Shown in pieces: positions 26,277-36,488 of a stretch of DNA of 64,000 nucleotides. This DNA comes from Anoxybacteroides voinovskiense. Lineage in GTDB: Bacteria; Bacillota; Bacilli; Bacillales; Anoxybacillaceae. The stretch covers positions 36,760 to 100,759 of the forward strand of contig NZ_JACIDE010000011.1 of assembly GCF_014196205.1 (NCBI RefSeq). Reading direction: 5' to 3'. Each line of letters opens with the position of its first letter. Within the stretch, counting starts at the first letter, position 1. The notes beneath the pieces are model-generated. The model saw nothing but the letters and a program-made list of their open reading frames with translations. It was not told the DNA's origin and did not search any database. The position numbers were made by a program, and so were the translations under genes.

Positions 26277-26344
26277 TACACCCACCTCCTAGAGGGTAGT
26301 GTTTGTTGCCGGCATGAAAATATGTATGGCATTGTACAAATTCC

Positions 26345-26373
26345 ATAAGAAAAAGGCTGGCGTATGCCAGCCT
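26345..26373 (-). terminator. Terminator of the cold-shock gene
   Basis: AGGCTGGC (26354-26361) pairs with GCCAGCCT (26366-26373). On the minus strand the stem is followed by TTTTTCTT. Confidence 0.85.
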
Positions 26374-26396
26374 GATCTCGTCTTTCCTATATGTTT

Positions 26397-26455
26397 TTAG
26401 GCGCCATTAGCTTGCTTTACAAGCGAGTTTTGCCGATAGGCGAGCGCCTTTATAT
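26397..26455. repeat. Short GC-rich repeat sharing GCCGATAGGCG with 3.66 kb
   Basis: Between the cold-shock gene and its terminator lies a GC-rich tract with AGGCGC near 26400 and GCGCCT near 26448, and the 11-mer GCCGATAGGCG (26432-26442) also found at 3662-3672. Both copies lie just beyond the 3' end of a minus-strand gene. Confidence 0.5.
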
Positions 26456-26471
26456 GTCAACGAGCGCTTAA

Positions 26472-26672
26472 TTATAATTTTACGACGTTCGCAGCTTGTG
26501 GTCCGCGGTTTCCTTGAACGATTTCAAAAGAAACTTCTTGACCTTCTTCTAATGTTTTGTAGCCTTCTCCTTGGATTGCTGTGAAGTGAACGAATACGTC
26601 CGCTCCGCCTTCTACTTCGATGAACCCATAGCCTTTTTCGTTGTTAAACCATTTTACTTTACCGTTTTGCAT
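26472..26672 (-). CDS. csp: Cold-shock protein
   Basis: This is a 66-residue single cold-shock domain that binds single-stranded RNA and DNA as a chaperone. Both RNP motifs are intact: K-G-Y-G-F-I (RNP1) and V-F-V-H-F (RNP2), within a five-strand OB fold starting G-K-V-K-W-F-N. An AGGAGGAA site precedes the ATG. The leader is long (see separate entry), as in cold-induced csp genes. Which of CspB, CspC or CspD it matches best cannot be told by eye. Confidence 0.97.
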   Translation of the reverse strand: MQNGKVKWFNNEKGYGFIEVEGGADVFVHFTAIQGEGYKTLEEGQEVSFEIVQGNRGPQAANVVKL

Positions 26673-26844
26673 AATACTTAATTCCTCCTAATACCTTTAG
26701 CACCTTACGGCTAGCTTAAAAATTTTTATCAAATAACGGAATATACTCCACAGCAGTCTAAGGTGAGTGCTTCATGCTGCATCGGTTGAAATATATTCTG
26801 TTAAATGATGTCTTTACTATACACTAATGAAACGGCATCGTCAA
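26673..26844 (-). promoter_or_regulatory. csp promoter and long 5' leader
   Basis: On the minus strand TTGACG (26839-26844), 17 bases and TATAGT (26816-26821) form a strong promoter. Transcription should start near 26809, giving a leader of about 135 bases. Long structured leaders of this size are typical of csp mRNAs and control their translation in the cold. The region holds no gene. Confidence 0.75.
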
Positions 26845-26987
26845 GGAAAAGCAGATGAAATTCAGAAAAAATTTGCAAATTTTTTGGCATTCGTTTGAAC
26901 GGCAGGGAAATGGATAGAAGTTGTCGAATAAATATGTATAGATAGTTAGCGAGTGGCATACATTGGTAATAGGAGAGGAGGAGTCGT

Positions 26988-27239
26988 ATGTATCGCGGAA
27001 CGATGAACGGAAAAGAAGTGATTATCCATTTAGGGAAAAAAGTAAAGTCGCAATATGCAGATGACCATAAACTGTATCATGCTGTGCTTTCTTATGGAGA
27101 AACGGCGTTTAAAAAAGGGCAACGGACGTTCGGGATTTTTCATGATCATATCGGCTTAATTGTGGCGGAAGTAGAAAACCATGACATTCCGGTCATTCGG
27201 GTTGATTATGTGATTGAAAACGAAAATGTCTACGAATAA
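26988..27239 (+). CDS. Hypothetical 83-residue protein
   Basis: Not recognised. The protein is soluble and beta-rich by pattern (E-V-I-I-H-L-G-K-K-V-K-S, Y-H-A-V-L-S-Y-G, G-I-F-H-D-H-I-G-L-I-V-A-E-V), with an acidic C-terminus. An AGGAGGAG site 6 bases from the ATG supports translation. TTGTCGAA at 26931-26938, a possible Spo0A box core, lies about 50 bases upstream. No neighbour gives a clue. Confidence 0.65.
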   Translation: MYRGTMNGKEVIIHLGKKVKSQYADDHKLYHAVLSYGETAFKKGQRTFGIFHDHIGLIVAEVENHDIPVIRVDYVIENENVYE

Positions 27240-27242
27240 CAG

Positions 27243-27300
27243 TTGACAAATGGGGGATGATGGAATAAATTATAGGTAAGCCATGTTGAAAGCGTTATCA
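27243..27300 (+). promoter_or_regulatory. Candidate promoter with cre site and no adjacent gene
   Basis: TTGACA (27243-27248), 17 bases and TAAATT (27266-27271) are followed at 27287-27300 by TGAAAGCGTTATCA, which fits the CcpA cre consensus. A terminator (27312-27345) follows at once, so any transcript would be about 60 bases unless it reads through to 27421. Confidence 0.45.
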
Positions 27301-27311
27301 TTTTTTTAGCG

Positions 27312-27345
27312 GACCTTTGCCAAAAAAGGCATAGGTCTTTTTCTC
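27312..27345 (+). terminator. Terminator upstream of the Spo0M-like gene
   Basis: GACCTTTGCC (27312-27321) pairs with GGCATAGGTC (27328-27337) with one mismatch, followed by TTTTTCTCTTTTTTT. It may end the upstream gene or act on the short cre-controlled transcript. Confidence 0.75.
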
Positions 27346-27420
27346 TTTTTTTCGAATGAGTGAAACGCATGGCTGTTTCATGCGTATGATGAATAAGAGA
27401 TAGACAAGAGGTGAAGAAAT

Positions 27421-27831
27421 ATGTTGTTGCGAAAAATGATGTCAAAATTAGGTGTCGGTTCGGCGTATGTCGACTTGCGTTTAAATAGACATGTATTACA
27501 GCCGGGAGATGTGATGGAAGGAGAGCTTTATATTTGCGGCGGAACGGTCGATCAGAAAATTGAAAAGCTTGATGTGGATTTCGTTTGCAAAATAACACGC
27601 AATGGGAAAGAAGAAGATACAGTAATTGCGACAATTCCAGTGGCAGGAGAATTCGTCATCGAAGAAGAGGAGACGAAAATATTGCCGTTTCGCTACGAGC
27701 TTCCAGCTGAAATCGCACCGTCCCAGCCAGGTGTTTCATATCGGTTTATTACTCGTTTGCATATCGAAGACGCCATCGACACGCTCGATTTTGACTATAT
27801 TCAAATTGTGCCAAAAGAGAAAAAAATTTAA
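27421..27831 (+). CDS. Short Spo0M-like (arrestin-fold) protein
   Basis: This 136-residue protein matches the N-terminal half of Spo0M: a start like M-S-K-L-G-V-G-S-A-Y-V-D, then L-Q-P-G-D-V-M-E-G and G-G-T-V-D-Q-K-I-E-K-L-D-V, with the arrestin-like L-P-F-R-Y-E-L-P near residue 90. Full Spo0M proteins are about 250 residues with a second domain, which is missing here. The clean stop and AGAGGTGAAG site suggest a genuine short form and not a broken gene. Spo0M affects early sporulation and cell morphology; the role of short forms is unknown. Confidence 0.75.
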   Translation: MLLRKMMSKLGVGSAYVDLRLNRHVLQPGDVMEGELYICGGTVDQKIEKLDVDFVCKITRNGKEEDTVIATIPVAGEFVIEEEETKILPFRYELPAEIAPSQPGVSYRFITRLHIEDAIDTLDFDYIQIVPKEKKI

Positions 27832-27840
27832 AAACTTATA

Positions 27841-27869
27841 TTGACAACGCTTACAAAACGCCTTATCAT
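27841..27869 (+). promoter_or_regulatory. glpK promoter with cre site
   Basis: TTGACA (27841-27846), 17 bases and TATCAT (27864-27869) form the promoter. TGACAACGCTTACA (27842-27855) matches the cre consensus and overlaps the -35, so CcpA should repress glycerol use when better sugars are present. Confidence 0.75.
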
Positions 27870-27886
27870 TATAATCAAGTTAATAA

Positions 27887-29473
<1,587 letters not shown>

Positions 29474-29476
29474 ACA

Positions 29477-29506
29477 AAAGAGGGGGTCGGTTGCGACCTC
29501 CTCTTT
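29477..29506. terminator. Terminator shared by glpK and the convergent GGDEF/EAL gene
   Basis: AAAGAGGGGGTCG pairs with CGACCTCCTCTTT with one mismatch; T and A tracts serve both strands. Confidence 0.88.
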
Positions 29507-32054
29507 ATTTTAGATGCCGAATCCCATGACGTAATAATTGTGTTGCTTCTTCCGCACGAAGCGGCACGCTAAATAAATAGCCTTGCGCTTCTTGGCAGCC
29601 TCTTTCTTCTAAATAGCGAAGCTGCTCTAAAGTCTCCACTCCTTCTGCAATCACGTTCATTCTTAAATGATGGGCAAGCGAAATAATCGTATTTGTAATG
29701 ACACTTCCATAATACGAATGTGGGCAGTCGGCAATAAACGACTGGTCGATTTTCACTGTATCCACTTCCAGCCGCTTCAAATAAGCAAGCGATGAGTAAC
29801 CTGTCCCGAAATCGTCGATCGAAAGCCTTACGCCCATTTCTTTCAACCGCGTTAAATTCGTTAAAATGACCGATTCGTGATAAATCATCATACTTTCTGT
29901 AATCTCGAGCTCTAACGCATTTGGCGATAGTTGTTTCTCCAGCAAAATCCACTCAATCCGCTTCGCAAAATGCGGGTCAAGCAGCTCTTTCACAGAAATA
30001 TTTACCGCCATTCGCACCGAGAACCCCATTTTCCGCCACACCGCATGTTGCTCGCACGCTTGACGTAACACCCATTCGCCCATTGTGACGATAAACCCTG
30101 TTTCTTCTGCCAAGCTAATAAACTGTCCAGGGGAAACATGGCCGTGCACAGGATGATACCAGCGCACGAGTGTTTCCATCGCTTCTACTTTTTTCGTTTG
30201 CACATCAATAATCGGCTGGTAAACAACAGACAACTCATTATTTTGAATCGATTTATGCAAATCGCTTAATAAAATCAAATTCGGCAATTTCTGTTGCAAA
30301 AGCGTCTCTTCATACACAAAATAATCGTTTTTTCCTTTCCGCTTTACTTCATACATCGCCATGTCCGCATATTGCAACAACGTATCGACATCGTCGCTAT
30401 GGAATGGATAAAACGAAATACCGATGCTTGCGGTAAGAAAAAGCTCTAATTCATCAAGCCGAACAGGTTCTTGAAAAGCGCGCAAAATATGTTTCGCCAC
30501 ATCGATCGCTTCGTATTGGTATTGGAGATTTGGCAGCACAACGGTAAACTCATCGCCGCTCATCCGTGCGACCGTTCCTTTTTGCCCGACTCTTTCTTGA
30601 ATAAGTGCACTAATCGTTTGCAATACGCGGTCGCCGATCGTATGACCGAGCGAATCGTTCACGTATTTAAACCGGTCAATGTCCATATATAAAAGTGCCA
30701 CCGTTTTGTTATGCTGTTTCGCTTCGGAAATCGCTTTCTTTACTTTGTCATAAAATAGCCGGCGATTCGCTAATTTTGTGAGCGGATCATAATATGCTAG
30801 CTCGCGAACGCGCTGTTCTTGTTCGACTCGCTCCGTAATGTCTTTGGCAATAATCGATACACCAATGATTTTTTTATTTATCCATACAGGAACGGGCGTT
30901 GCATTAATATATAATACCGTTCCATTTTTATGGCGAAGGCGAAAATCGAGATGGCGAGAATAACCGTTTGCTGTATCTGTTAACACATCGAGCACTTTTG
31001 GCAAATCATCTGGCACGACTAAGTCATGAAGTGTTATTTTCAATAGTTCATGGCGCGGATAACCAGTTAGCTGCGCCGCTGCGCGGTTCACCGCAAAAAA
31101 TGTTCCATCTAAATGAAGCGAAAAGACGGCATCTTTGTTATATTCAAACAACGACTGATAATGCTGGCGGCTTTCTTGCAAATCGTTTTTTATTTGCGCT
31201 TGTTCAATCGCTAATCCAGCGAGGGCAGAAAACGTAGAAACAACTTCCAAATCTTCTTCTTGCGGGATACTGACGTCGCGCTGATAAATGCCAAACGTCC
31301 CGATGACTTTTTTTGTGGATGAGAAGATTGGAAGCGACCAACACGACCGCAGCCCGTGCGCGAGCGCTACTTCTTTATAATGCTGCCAAAGCGGATCGGT
31401 GGAGATATCAGAAACGATGACGAACTCTTTGCGAAAGGCAGCGGTGCCGCACGACCCGACTTCAGGGCCGATTTGGCAACCGTTAATCGCTTCGATATAT
31501 TTTTCTGGCAAACTTGGCGCTGCCCCATGATAAAGCCGGTTCGTTTCGTCGTTTAATAGTAAAATCGAACAAAGGAGATGAGGACGAATCGTTTCGACGG
31601 TGCGGGTAATTTCGCATAAAATATAGGAGAGAGGCATTTCTTTTGCGACGAATTCTAAAATTTTTTTCTGTCCCGCAAGCAACTCTTTCGTCTTTTTTTC
31701 TGCCGAAACGTTATGACAAGAAACGAGAAAAATCGTCTTGCTGTCTTCTGTTACCATTCGATACATCGTTTCTTGCACATAGATGATTTCGCCGTTTCTT
31801 TTTATTTTTCGGAACTCTAAATGGTGCATGTCGCCGAGTTGGCCATCACGAAGCTGTTTCAGTTGCGTTGTTACTTTTTCTTTGTCATCCGGATGAACGA
31901 CAATTAAGGCAGATTGGCCAATTAACTGTTCGCGTTCGTATCCTAAATACCGAGCGGCAAATTCGTTCACATCCAATATATGTCCATCTATGTCTAAAAT
32001 AAATTGCATCGCAGGCATCCAAAAATAAAATGGAATATACGGCGATAAATGCAT
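29505..32054 (-). CDS. PAS-GAF-PAS-GGDEF-EAL cyclic-di-GMP signalling protein
   Basis: The 849-residue cytoplasmic protein has a PAS domain (about 10-120), a GAF domain (about 140-285), a second PAS (about 295-415), a GGDEF domain (about 425-590) and an EAL domain (about 600-849). The cyclase motif reads S-G-D-E-F, a tolerated variant. The EAL motif reads E-T-L, but the other phosphodiesterase residues are intact (N-I-S-V-K, L-E-I-T-E-S, D-D-F-G-T-G-Y-S-S-L, E-G-V-E-T). Both activities are therefore possible. No membrane helices are seen. The ATG at 32054 has a GGAG site 10 bases upstream. Spo0A boxes lie behind its start. Confidence 0.92.
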   Translation of the reverse strand: MHLSPYIPFYFWMPAMQFILDIDGHILDVNEFAARYLGYEREQLIGQSALIVVHPDDKEKVTTQLKQLRDGQLGDMHHLEFRKIKRNGEIIYVQETMYRMVTEDSKTIFLVSCHNVSAEKKTKELLAGQKKILEFVAKEMPLSYILCEITRTVETIRPHLLCSILLLNDETNRLYHGAAPSLPEKYIEAINGCQIGPEVGSCGTAAFRKEFVIVSDISTDPLWQHYKEVALAHGLRSCWSLPIFSSTKKVIGTFGIYQRDVSIPQEEDLEVVSTFSALAGLAIEQAQIKNDLQESRQHYQSLFEYNKDAVFSLHLDGTFFAVNRAAAQLTGYPRHELLKITLHDLVVPDDLPKVLDVLTDTANGYSRHLDFRLRHKNGTVLYINATPVPVWINKKIIGVSIIAKDITERVEQEQRVRELAYYDPLTKLANRRLFYDKVKKAISEAKQHNKTVALLYMDIDRFKYVNDSLGHTIGDRVLQTISALIQERVGQKGTVARMSGDEFTVVLPNLQYQYEAIDVAKHILRAFQEPVRLDELELFLTASIGISFYPFHSDDVDTLLQYADMAMYEVKRKGKNDYFVYEETLLQQKLPNLILLSDLHKSIQNNELSVVYQPIIDVQTKKVEAMETLVRWYHPVHGHVSPGQFISLAEETGFIVTMGEWVLRQACEQHAVWRKMGFSVRMAVNISVKELLDPHFAKRIEWILLEKQLSPNALELEITESMMIYHESVILTNLTRLKEMGVRLSIDDFGTGYSSLAYLKRLEVDTVKIDQSFIADCPHSYYGSVITNTIISLAHHLRMNVIAEGVETLEQLRYLEERGCQEAQGYLFSVPLRAEEATQLLRHGIRHLK

Positions 32055-32127
32055 GAGTGAGCAACTCCATTCTATGAAAATATAGCCATTATTGACTATT
32101 ACTATATTACCACGTATCATGAAAAAA

Positions 32128-32178
32128 TTGTCGATTTTTTTGTCGAAAATATTTAATTTTTTGTTGTTTTTTGTCGAA
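32128..32178 (+). promoter_or_regulatory. Cluster of Spo0A boxes between the c-di-GMP gene and a chemoreceptor
   Basis: TTTTGTCGAA occurs exactly at 32138-32147 and again at 32169-32178, 31 bp apart (about three helical turns), with a weaker ATTGTCGAT at 32127-32135. The cluster lies in the divergent region, upstream of both genes. Confidence 0.65.
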
Positions 32179-32304
32179 AAAACAAGAAGTGATATGTAAC
32201 GTAGTCAAATTCTATTATACAATAAAAAACCAATGCATAGTTTGTTATTTTTTGCTAAAATAAAAAATGTTCGTTTGTTCACATAAAGAATAGGAGGGAC
32301 TTAG

Positions 32305-33987
32305 ATGAAAACGCGCGGGAAAATTGTGTCGATGTATATTGTAACGGTAGTCATTTTGATCGCGATTATTAATGTCGTTATTTATTTTCAATTCCAGTCA
32401 TTAATTGCCCATAAAGTCATTAGTATGGATGCGCAAATGGCGTTGCAATTGATGGATGCGAAGTACGAAGGCAGCTGGCAACTAAAAGACGGCGAGCTGT
32501 ATAAAGGGGAAATAAAAGTACGCGAAAACAACGAACTTGTTGATTACGTCAAGCAAATGGCACATGCTGACAGCACCATTTTTTTAGGCGACGAACGAAT
32601 TGCGACAACGGTTGAAAAAAACGGGGAGCGGCAAATTGGTACAAAAGCAGCGGCAGTGGTCGTGCAAGAGGTGCTGAAACAAGGACATGATTACATCGGA
32701 ACAGCAGATGTTGTTGGGACACCGTATATTACGAGTTATTTGCCAATTAAAGATGATAGCGGTAACGTCATTGGCATGTTTTTTGTTGGTATCCCACAAG
32801 AAGTGGTGAACAAAGATGTGAACGCTGTAATTTGGAAAATTATCATTATCTCGCTCATTTCACTAGTGATTGGGATTGGATTGTACCATCTTCTTATTTC
32901 CATGCGGATTATGAAACCGTTAACTGCTGCGAAAAATTATATACACACGATGGCAACAGGAAACTTTACGACCGAGTTTCCAAACGAATTGCTTACTTCT
33001 AACGATGAATTTGGCGAAATGCTGCGAGCATTAAATGAATTGCAGACGAAAATGAAGGAAGCGGTAACGAACATTCAGCAGCAATCGATAAGCGTCGGAA
33101 ATCAAGCGAATACCTTAGCGGCGACGTCGGAACAAATGTCGTCCTCGACCGAAGAAGTGGCGTCGACGATGCAGCAAGTAGCGGAAGGGGCGGCGAATCA
33201 AGCGAACGATTTGACCGAAATCGCGCATTCCCTCGCATACTTAACACAAAAAGTGGAAAATGTATATGTTGAATTAGGCAAAGTGAAAGAGGAAACGACC
33301 CGTACGGCCGATAAAGCAGATATCGGCAAACAAGAAATGGACGCACTGATTGCCGCCATTGACGAAATGAAACAGGCGTTTGATTTAGTCGTGGAAAAAG
33401 TAGCGAATTTAACACAATCGGTGCAACAAATTAGCCATATTACCGAAATGATTTCCACGATTTCTGAACAAACGAACTTATTAGCATTAAATGCGGCGAT
33501 TGAAGCAGCGCGCGCTGGAACAGCTGGAAAAGGATTTGCAGTTGTTGCCGATGAAGTGCGCAAACTTGCTGAACAAGCTAAACGATCGACAGAAGAAATC
33601 GTCCAGCTTATTTCTTCGATTCAAACAGACGCCTCGAACGTGACAAACACGTCGCAACAAGTGAAGCAGTTTATTGACCGACAAACAGGTGCCGTCGAAA
33701 AAACGGTTCGCTCGTTTGGCGATATTCTTGCCTCCATTAGCCGAATTGCCCCACTGCTAAACCGGACGGATGAAGCGATGGGGGAAATTGTGAAGGCGAA
33801 AGATGACGTCATTGGCAAAGTCGAACAAATTAGTGCAGTGGCAGAAGAAAACTCTGCGGCAACGGAAGAAGTAACTGCATCTACGGAAGAATTGACCGCT
33901 TCCGCGCAAGAAATTGCCGCTACCGCCCAACAACTAAATGCTATTTCTGATCATTTGCAACAAACGGTGCGCCAATTTACAGTGTAA
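32305..33987 (+). CDS. Methyl-accepting chemotaxis protein, single-Cache type
   Basis: This 560-residue receptor has a membrane helix at about 9-30, an extracellular single-Cache-like sensor (about 40-175, with [12 protein letters not shown] and I-G-M-F-F-V-G), a second helix (about 180-200), a HAMP domain and a long coiled-coil signalling domain. The hairpin tip [20 protein letters not shown] is near residue 400. It should report on a small ligand to the CheA-CheW array. An AGGAGGG site precedes the ATG. The adjacent xylose-type uptake genes make a sugar stimulus tempting but unproven. Confidence 0.93.
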   Translation: MKTRGKIVSMYIVTVVILIAIINVVIYFQFQSLIAHKVISMDAQMALQLMDAKYEGSWQLKDGELYKGEIKVRENNELVDYVKQMAHADSTIFLGDERIATTVEKNGERQIGTKAAAVVVQEVLKQGHDYIGTADVVGTPYITSYLPIKDDSGNVIGMFFVGIPQEVVNKDVNAVIWKIIIISLISLVIGIGLYHLLISMRIMKPLTAAKNYIHTMATGNFTTEFPNELLTSNDEFGEMLRALNELQTKMKEAVTNIQQQSISVGNQANTLAATSEQMSSSTEEVASTMQQVAEGAANQANDLTEIAHSLAYLTQKVENVYVELGKVKEETTRTADKADIGKQEMDALIAAIDEMKQAFDLVVEKVANLTQSVQQISHITEMISTISEQTNLLALNAAIEAARAGTAGKGFAVVADEVRKLAEQAKRSTEEIVQLISSIQTDASNVTNTSQQVKQFIDRQTGAVEKTVRSFGDILASISRIAPLLNRTDEAMGEIVKAKDDVIGKVEQISAVAEENSAATEEVTASTEELTASAQEIAATAQQLNAISDHLQQTVRQFTV

Positions 33988-34020
33988 GGCTGTTCGCGAA
34001 AGCGAGCAGTCTTACTTTTT
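33984..34020 (+). terminator. Terminator after the chemoreceptor
   Basis: A 14-bp stem with two G-T pairs (33984-33997 with 34002-34015), a GAAA loop and five T form a strong terminator overlapping the stop codon. Confidence 0.92.
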
Positions 34021-34022
34021 AC

Positions 34023-34051
34023 TTGTAACCGTTTCCAAAACGAATTATAGT
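34023..34051 (+). promoter_or_regulatory. Promoter of the sugar-sensing operon with cre site
   Basis: TTGTAA (34023-34028), 17 bases and TATAGT (34046-34051) lie just before the sensor gene. TGTAACCGTTTCCA (34024-34037) fits cre with one mismatch and overlaps the -35. Confidence 0.65.
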
Positions 34052-34068
34052 AAAACTAGGTGAATGTT

Positions 34069-35055
34069 ATGACGAATAAACGATGGACGATTAGTTTAAT
34101 AGTGTTATTTTTTCTCTTTCTTTACGTGCTTTTTCACTTTGTCGCGGCGACGCAAGAGATGGAACGAACGGTAGAGAAGCTAAAACAGACGAGCAAAAAG
34201 GCGGAATCGTTGCCGCATTTTGTGCTCATTTCCCAAGAGTTTGACAACCCGTATTGGCGTAAAGTCGAACAAGGTGCAAAAGAAGCAGCGAAGCAATATC
34301 ATGTGAACGTCGAGTACATAGGACCGTTAAGGACAAGCATGGATGAGCAGATGAAGCTGCTAGAAAAAGCGATTGCTTCCGGAGTGGACGGCATTATTGT
34401 CCAAAGCTTAAACGATGCCCGTTTTACGCCGCTCATTAATAAAGCGATGGCTCGCAACATTCCAGTCATTACAATCGATACAGACGCCCCAAAAAGCCAT
34501 CGCCTTGCGTACGTCGGTACGAATAATTTTGAGGCAGGGCAACTGCTCGGCAAAGCGGTTGCGTCGCGCGTTGCAGGAAAAAATAAAATTGGTGTTATTA
34601 TCGGTAGCGAAACATCAGCAAACCAACAGCTACGCTTGCAAGGATTTCAGTCGATTATCACCCAACATCCAGAGCTGTCCATCACCGTTGTTTCCGCGTC
34701 GAACATTTCGCGCATTCAAGCATCGATTCAAGCAGAAAAAATGTTGCTAACACATCCGGACATTACCGTAATGGTTGGCACGAGCGCGTTAGATGCAATC
34801 GGTATTTTAATGGCAACAAAAAATTTAGATCGTCGAGATGTTAAAATTTTTGGTTTTGACGATGTCGAAGAAACGTTAGAAGCGATTAAACAACGAAAAA
34901 TTGTAGCGACAGTCATTCAAAAACCGTACGATATGGGATTTTCTGCTGTCAAATTAATGGTGGAACATTTGGCAGGGAAACCGATTGCGAACGAATATTT
35001 TACGGCAACAGAAATTGTCGATGCGACAAACATCGAGCAGGAGGGAACGAAATGA
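34069..35055 (+). CDS. Membrane-anchored sugar-binding sensor protein (XylFII-like)
   Basis: A 328-residue protein with an uncleaved-looking N-terminal membrane helix (about 8-28) and a type I periplasmic-binding fold (about 48-325): H-F-V-L-I-S-Q-E-F-D-N-P-Y-W, G-V-D-G-I-I-V-Q-S, P-V-I-T-I-D-T-D-A-P and G-F-D-D-V-E-E-T. It lacks a lipobox. Placed first in an operon with a LytS-type kinase and AraC-type regulator before xylFGH genes, it matches XylFII, which binds xylose and docks on the kinase LytS. ATG 34069 was preferred to GTG 34060, which is in the AGGTGA site. Confidence 0.85.
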   Translation: MTNKRWTISLIVLFFLFLYVLFHFVAATQEMERTVEKLKQTSKKAESLPHFVLISQEFDNPYWRKVEQGAKEAAKQYHVNVEYIGPLRTSMDEQMKLLEKAIASGVDGIIVQSLNDARFTPLINKAMARNIPVITIDTDAPKSHRLAYVGTNNFEAGQLLGKAVASRVAGKNKIGVIIGSETSANQQLRLQGFQSIITQHPELSITVVSASNISRIQASIQAEKMLLTHPDITVMVGTSALDAIGILMATKNLDRRDVKIFGFDDVEETLEAIKQRKIVATVIQKPYDMGFSAVKLMVEHLAGKPIANEYFTATEIVDATNIEQEGTK

Positions 35056-36488
35056 AAATTCGCACGAAATTGTTTATTTTCATCCCGCTGCTCGTATTGT
35101 TGTTAAATGTTATTGCTTTTTTCATTTTTCAAAGCGGTAAAAAAGTGCAAGAAAGCTACGACGTCATGATGCAACGCATTTTTTTATACAAACAGCTATC
35201 GATGGAAACGCAAGAAAATTTACGATTTTTGAGCAGCTATTTAATTCATCAAGATGAAACGAGCCAACAGTTGTTAACAGCACATCAAAAAGAACTAGAA
35301 CGATTGCAAACAATACTTCTTGCCCATCATTTAGAAGGAAATGATGCACTAACGCTTGAAAACTATAAAAATATGATTCATGAATTTCTTGAGTTAGAAC
35401 AATCGATTGTTCGTAAACTGAACAACCGACAATTTGCTGATTATGCCGATTCGTATAACGAAATTGAAAAAATTTCTAGTTTTATTCGTGAAGACAGCCA
35501 AACGCTTGTCGATTTAGAGCTAAGTACGTATCAACCTGTGTATAAACAAATGCTTGTCAATGTCGGACGGATGAATGAGCTTGGTGGGACGCTGTTTGTG
35601 TTAACGACGGTATTAAGCATTGTGTTTGCGATTTGGCTGTCACGTACCATTGTTATTCCAATCCGCCGGCTCGTCGATGCGGCGAAAAAAATATCAGCGG
35701 GCGATTTAGAAACGCACATTCCATTGTTAGACGGAAATGACGAAATGGGGCTGCTCGGCCGAACGTTCCAGCAAATGATGGAAAACTTGCGCCAACTCAT
35801 CGCCAAAAACATGGAAATGCTAGAAAAGGAAAAGTTGGTGAGTGAGTTAGAACTAAAGGCGCTCCAAAGCCAAATTAACCCCCATTTTTTATTTAATACG
35901 TTAAACGTCATTTCGAAGCTTGCGTATATTGAAGGGGCGGAACGAACGAGCGAGCTAACGATATCAACGTCGAATTTGTTGCGCTACAATTTGCGCAAAC
36001 TCGATGAACCGGTGACGTTGCGTGACGAAGTCGAGCATGCAAAAGAATATTTTTCGATCCAAAAAGCACGCTTTCGCGACCGTATTACGTTCCAGCTCGA
36101 CATTGATGAAACGTGCCTTGACCAAGTCATTCCGTGTTTAACGCTTCAGCCGTTACTAGAAAATGCGTTCGTGCACGGAATTGAAGGGATGGAGGAAGGA
36201 GCGGTCATCCAACTGGCGATTCGTCCACGCAAAAACTATATTCGCATTACGATCGCTGATAACGGCGTCGGTATGGAAGAAGACGTTCGCCAAGCAATTT
36301 TGCGCTCGTCATCTTACTCGTTTTCGAAAAAAGGGCATTCGACCGGACTTGGCATGTCGAACGTATTACGACGGTTACAACTATTTTATGGAATTGAAAA
36401 ACTCGTGAAAATTCATAGTGAACCAAATAAAGGAACAACTATCGTCTTGACGTTGCCAAGAAGGAGAGGTGGGGATGTGAATGTATAA
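35052..36488 (+). CDS. LytS/YesM-type sensor histidine kinase
   Basis: The 478-residue kinase has membrane helices at about 7-27 and 178-198 flanking a helical extracellular sensor, a HAMP domain (about 199-252), a His_kinase domain with L-Q-S-Q-I-N-P-H-F-L-F-N-T-L (phosphoacceptor His near 278) and an ATPase domain with E-N-A-F-V-H-G and D-N-G-V-G-M. It overlaps the sensor gene by 4 bases (ATGA) and the response regulator by 8, indicating one tightly coupled three-gene module. By analogy with clostridial LytS it should be controlled by the XylFII-like partner. Confidence 0.92.
   Translation: MKIRTKLFIFIPLLVLLLNVIAFFIFQSGKKVQESYDVMMQRIFLYKQLSMETQENLRFLSSYLIHQDETSQQLLTAHQKELERLQTILLAHHLEGNDALTLENYKNMIHEFLELEQSIVRKLNNRQFADYADSYNEIEKISSFIREDSQTLVDLELSTYQPVYKQMLVNVGRMNELGGTLFVLTTVLSIVFAIWLSRTIVIPIRRLVDAAKKISAGDLETHIPLLDGNDEMGLLGRTFQQMMENLRQLIAKNMEMLEKEKLVSELELKALQSQINPHFLFNTLNVISKLAYIEGAERTSELTISTSNLLRYNLRKLDEPVTLRDEVEHAKEYFSIQKARFRDRITFQLDIDETCLDQVIPCLTLQPLLENAFVHGIEGMEEGAVIQLAIRPRKNYIRITIADNGVGMEEDVRQAILRSSSYSFSKKGHSTGLGMSNVLRRLQLFYGIEKLVKIHSEPNKGTTIVLTLPRRRGGDVNV

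Noticed and set aside
36163..36408. An 81-residue frame inside the histidine kinase
   Set aside because: It overlaps the conserved ATPase domain in another frame.
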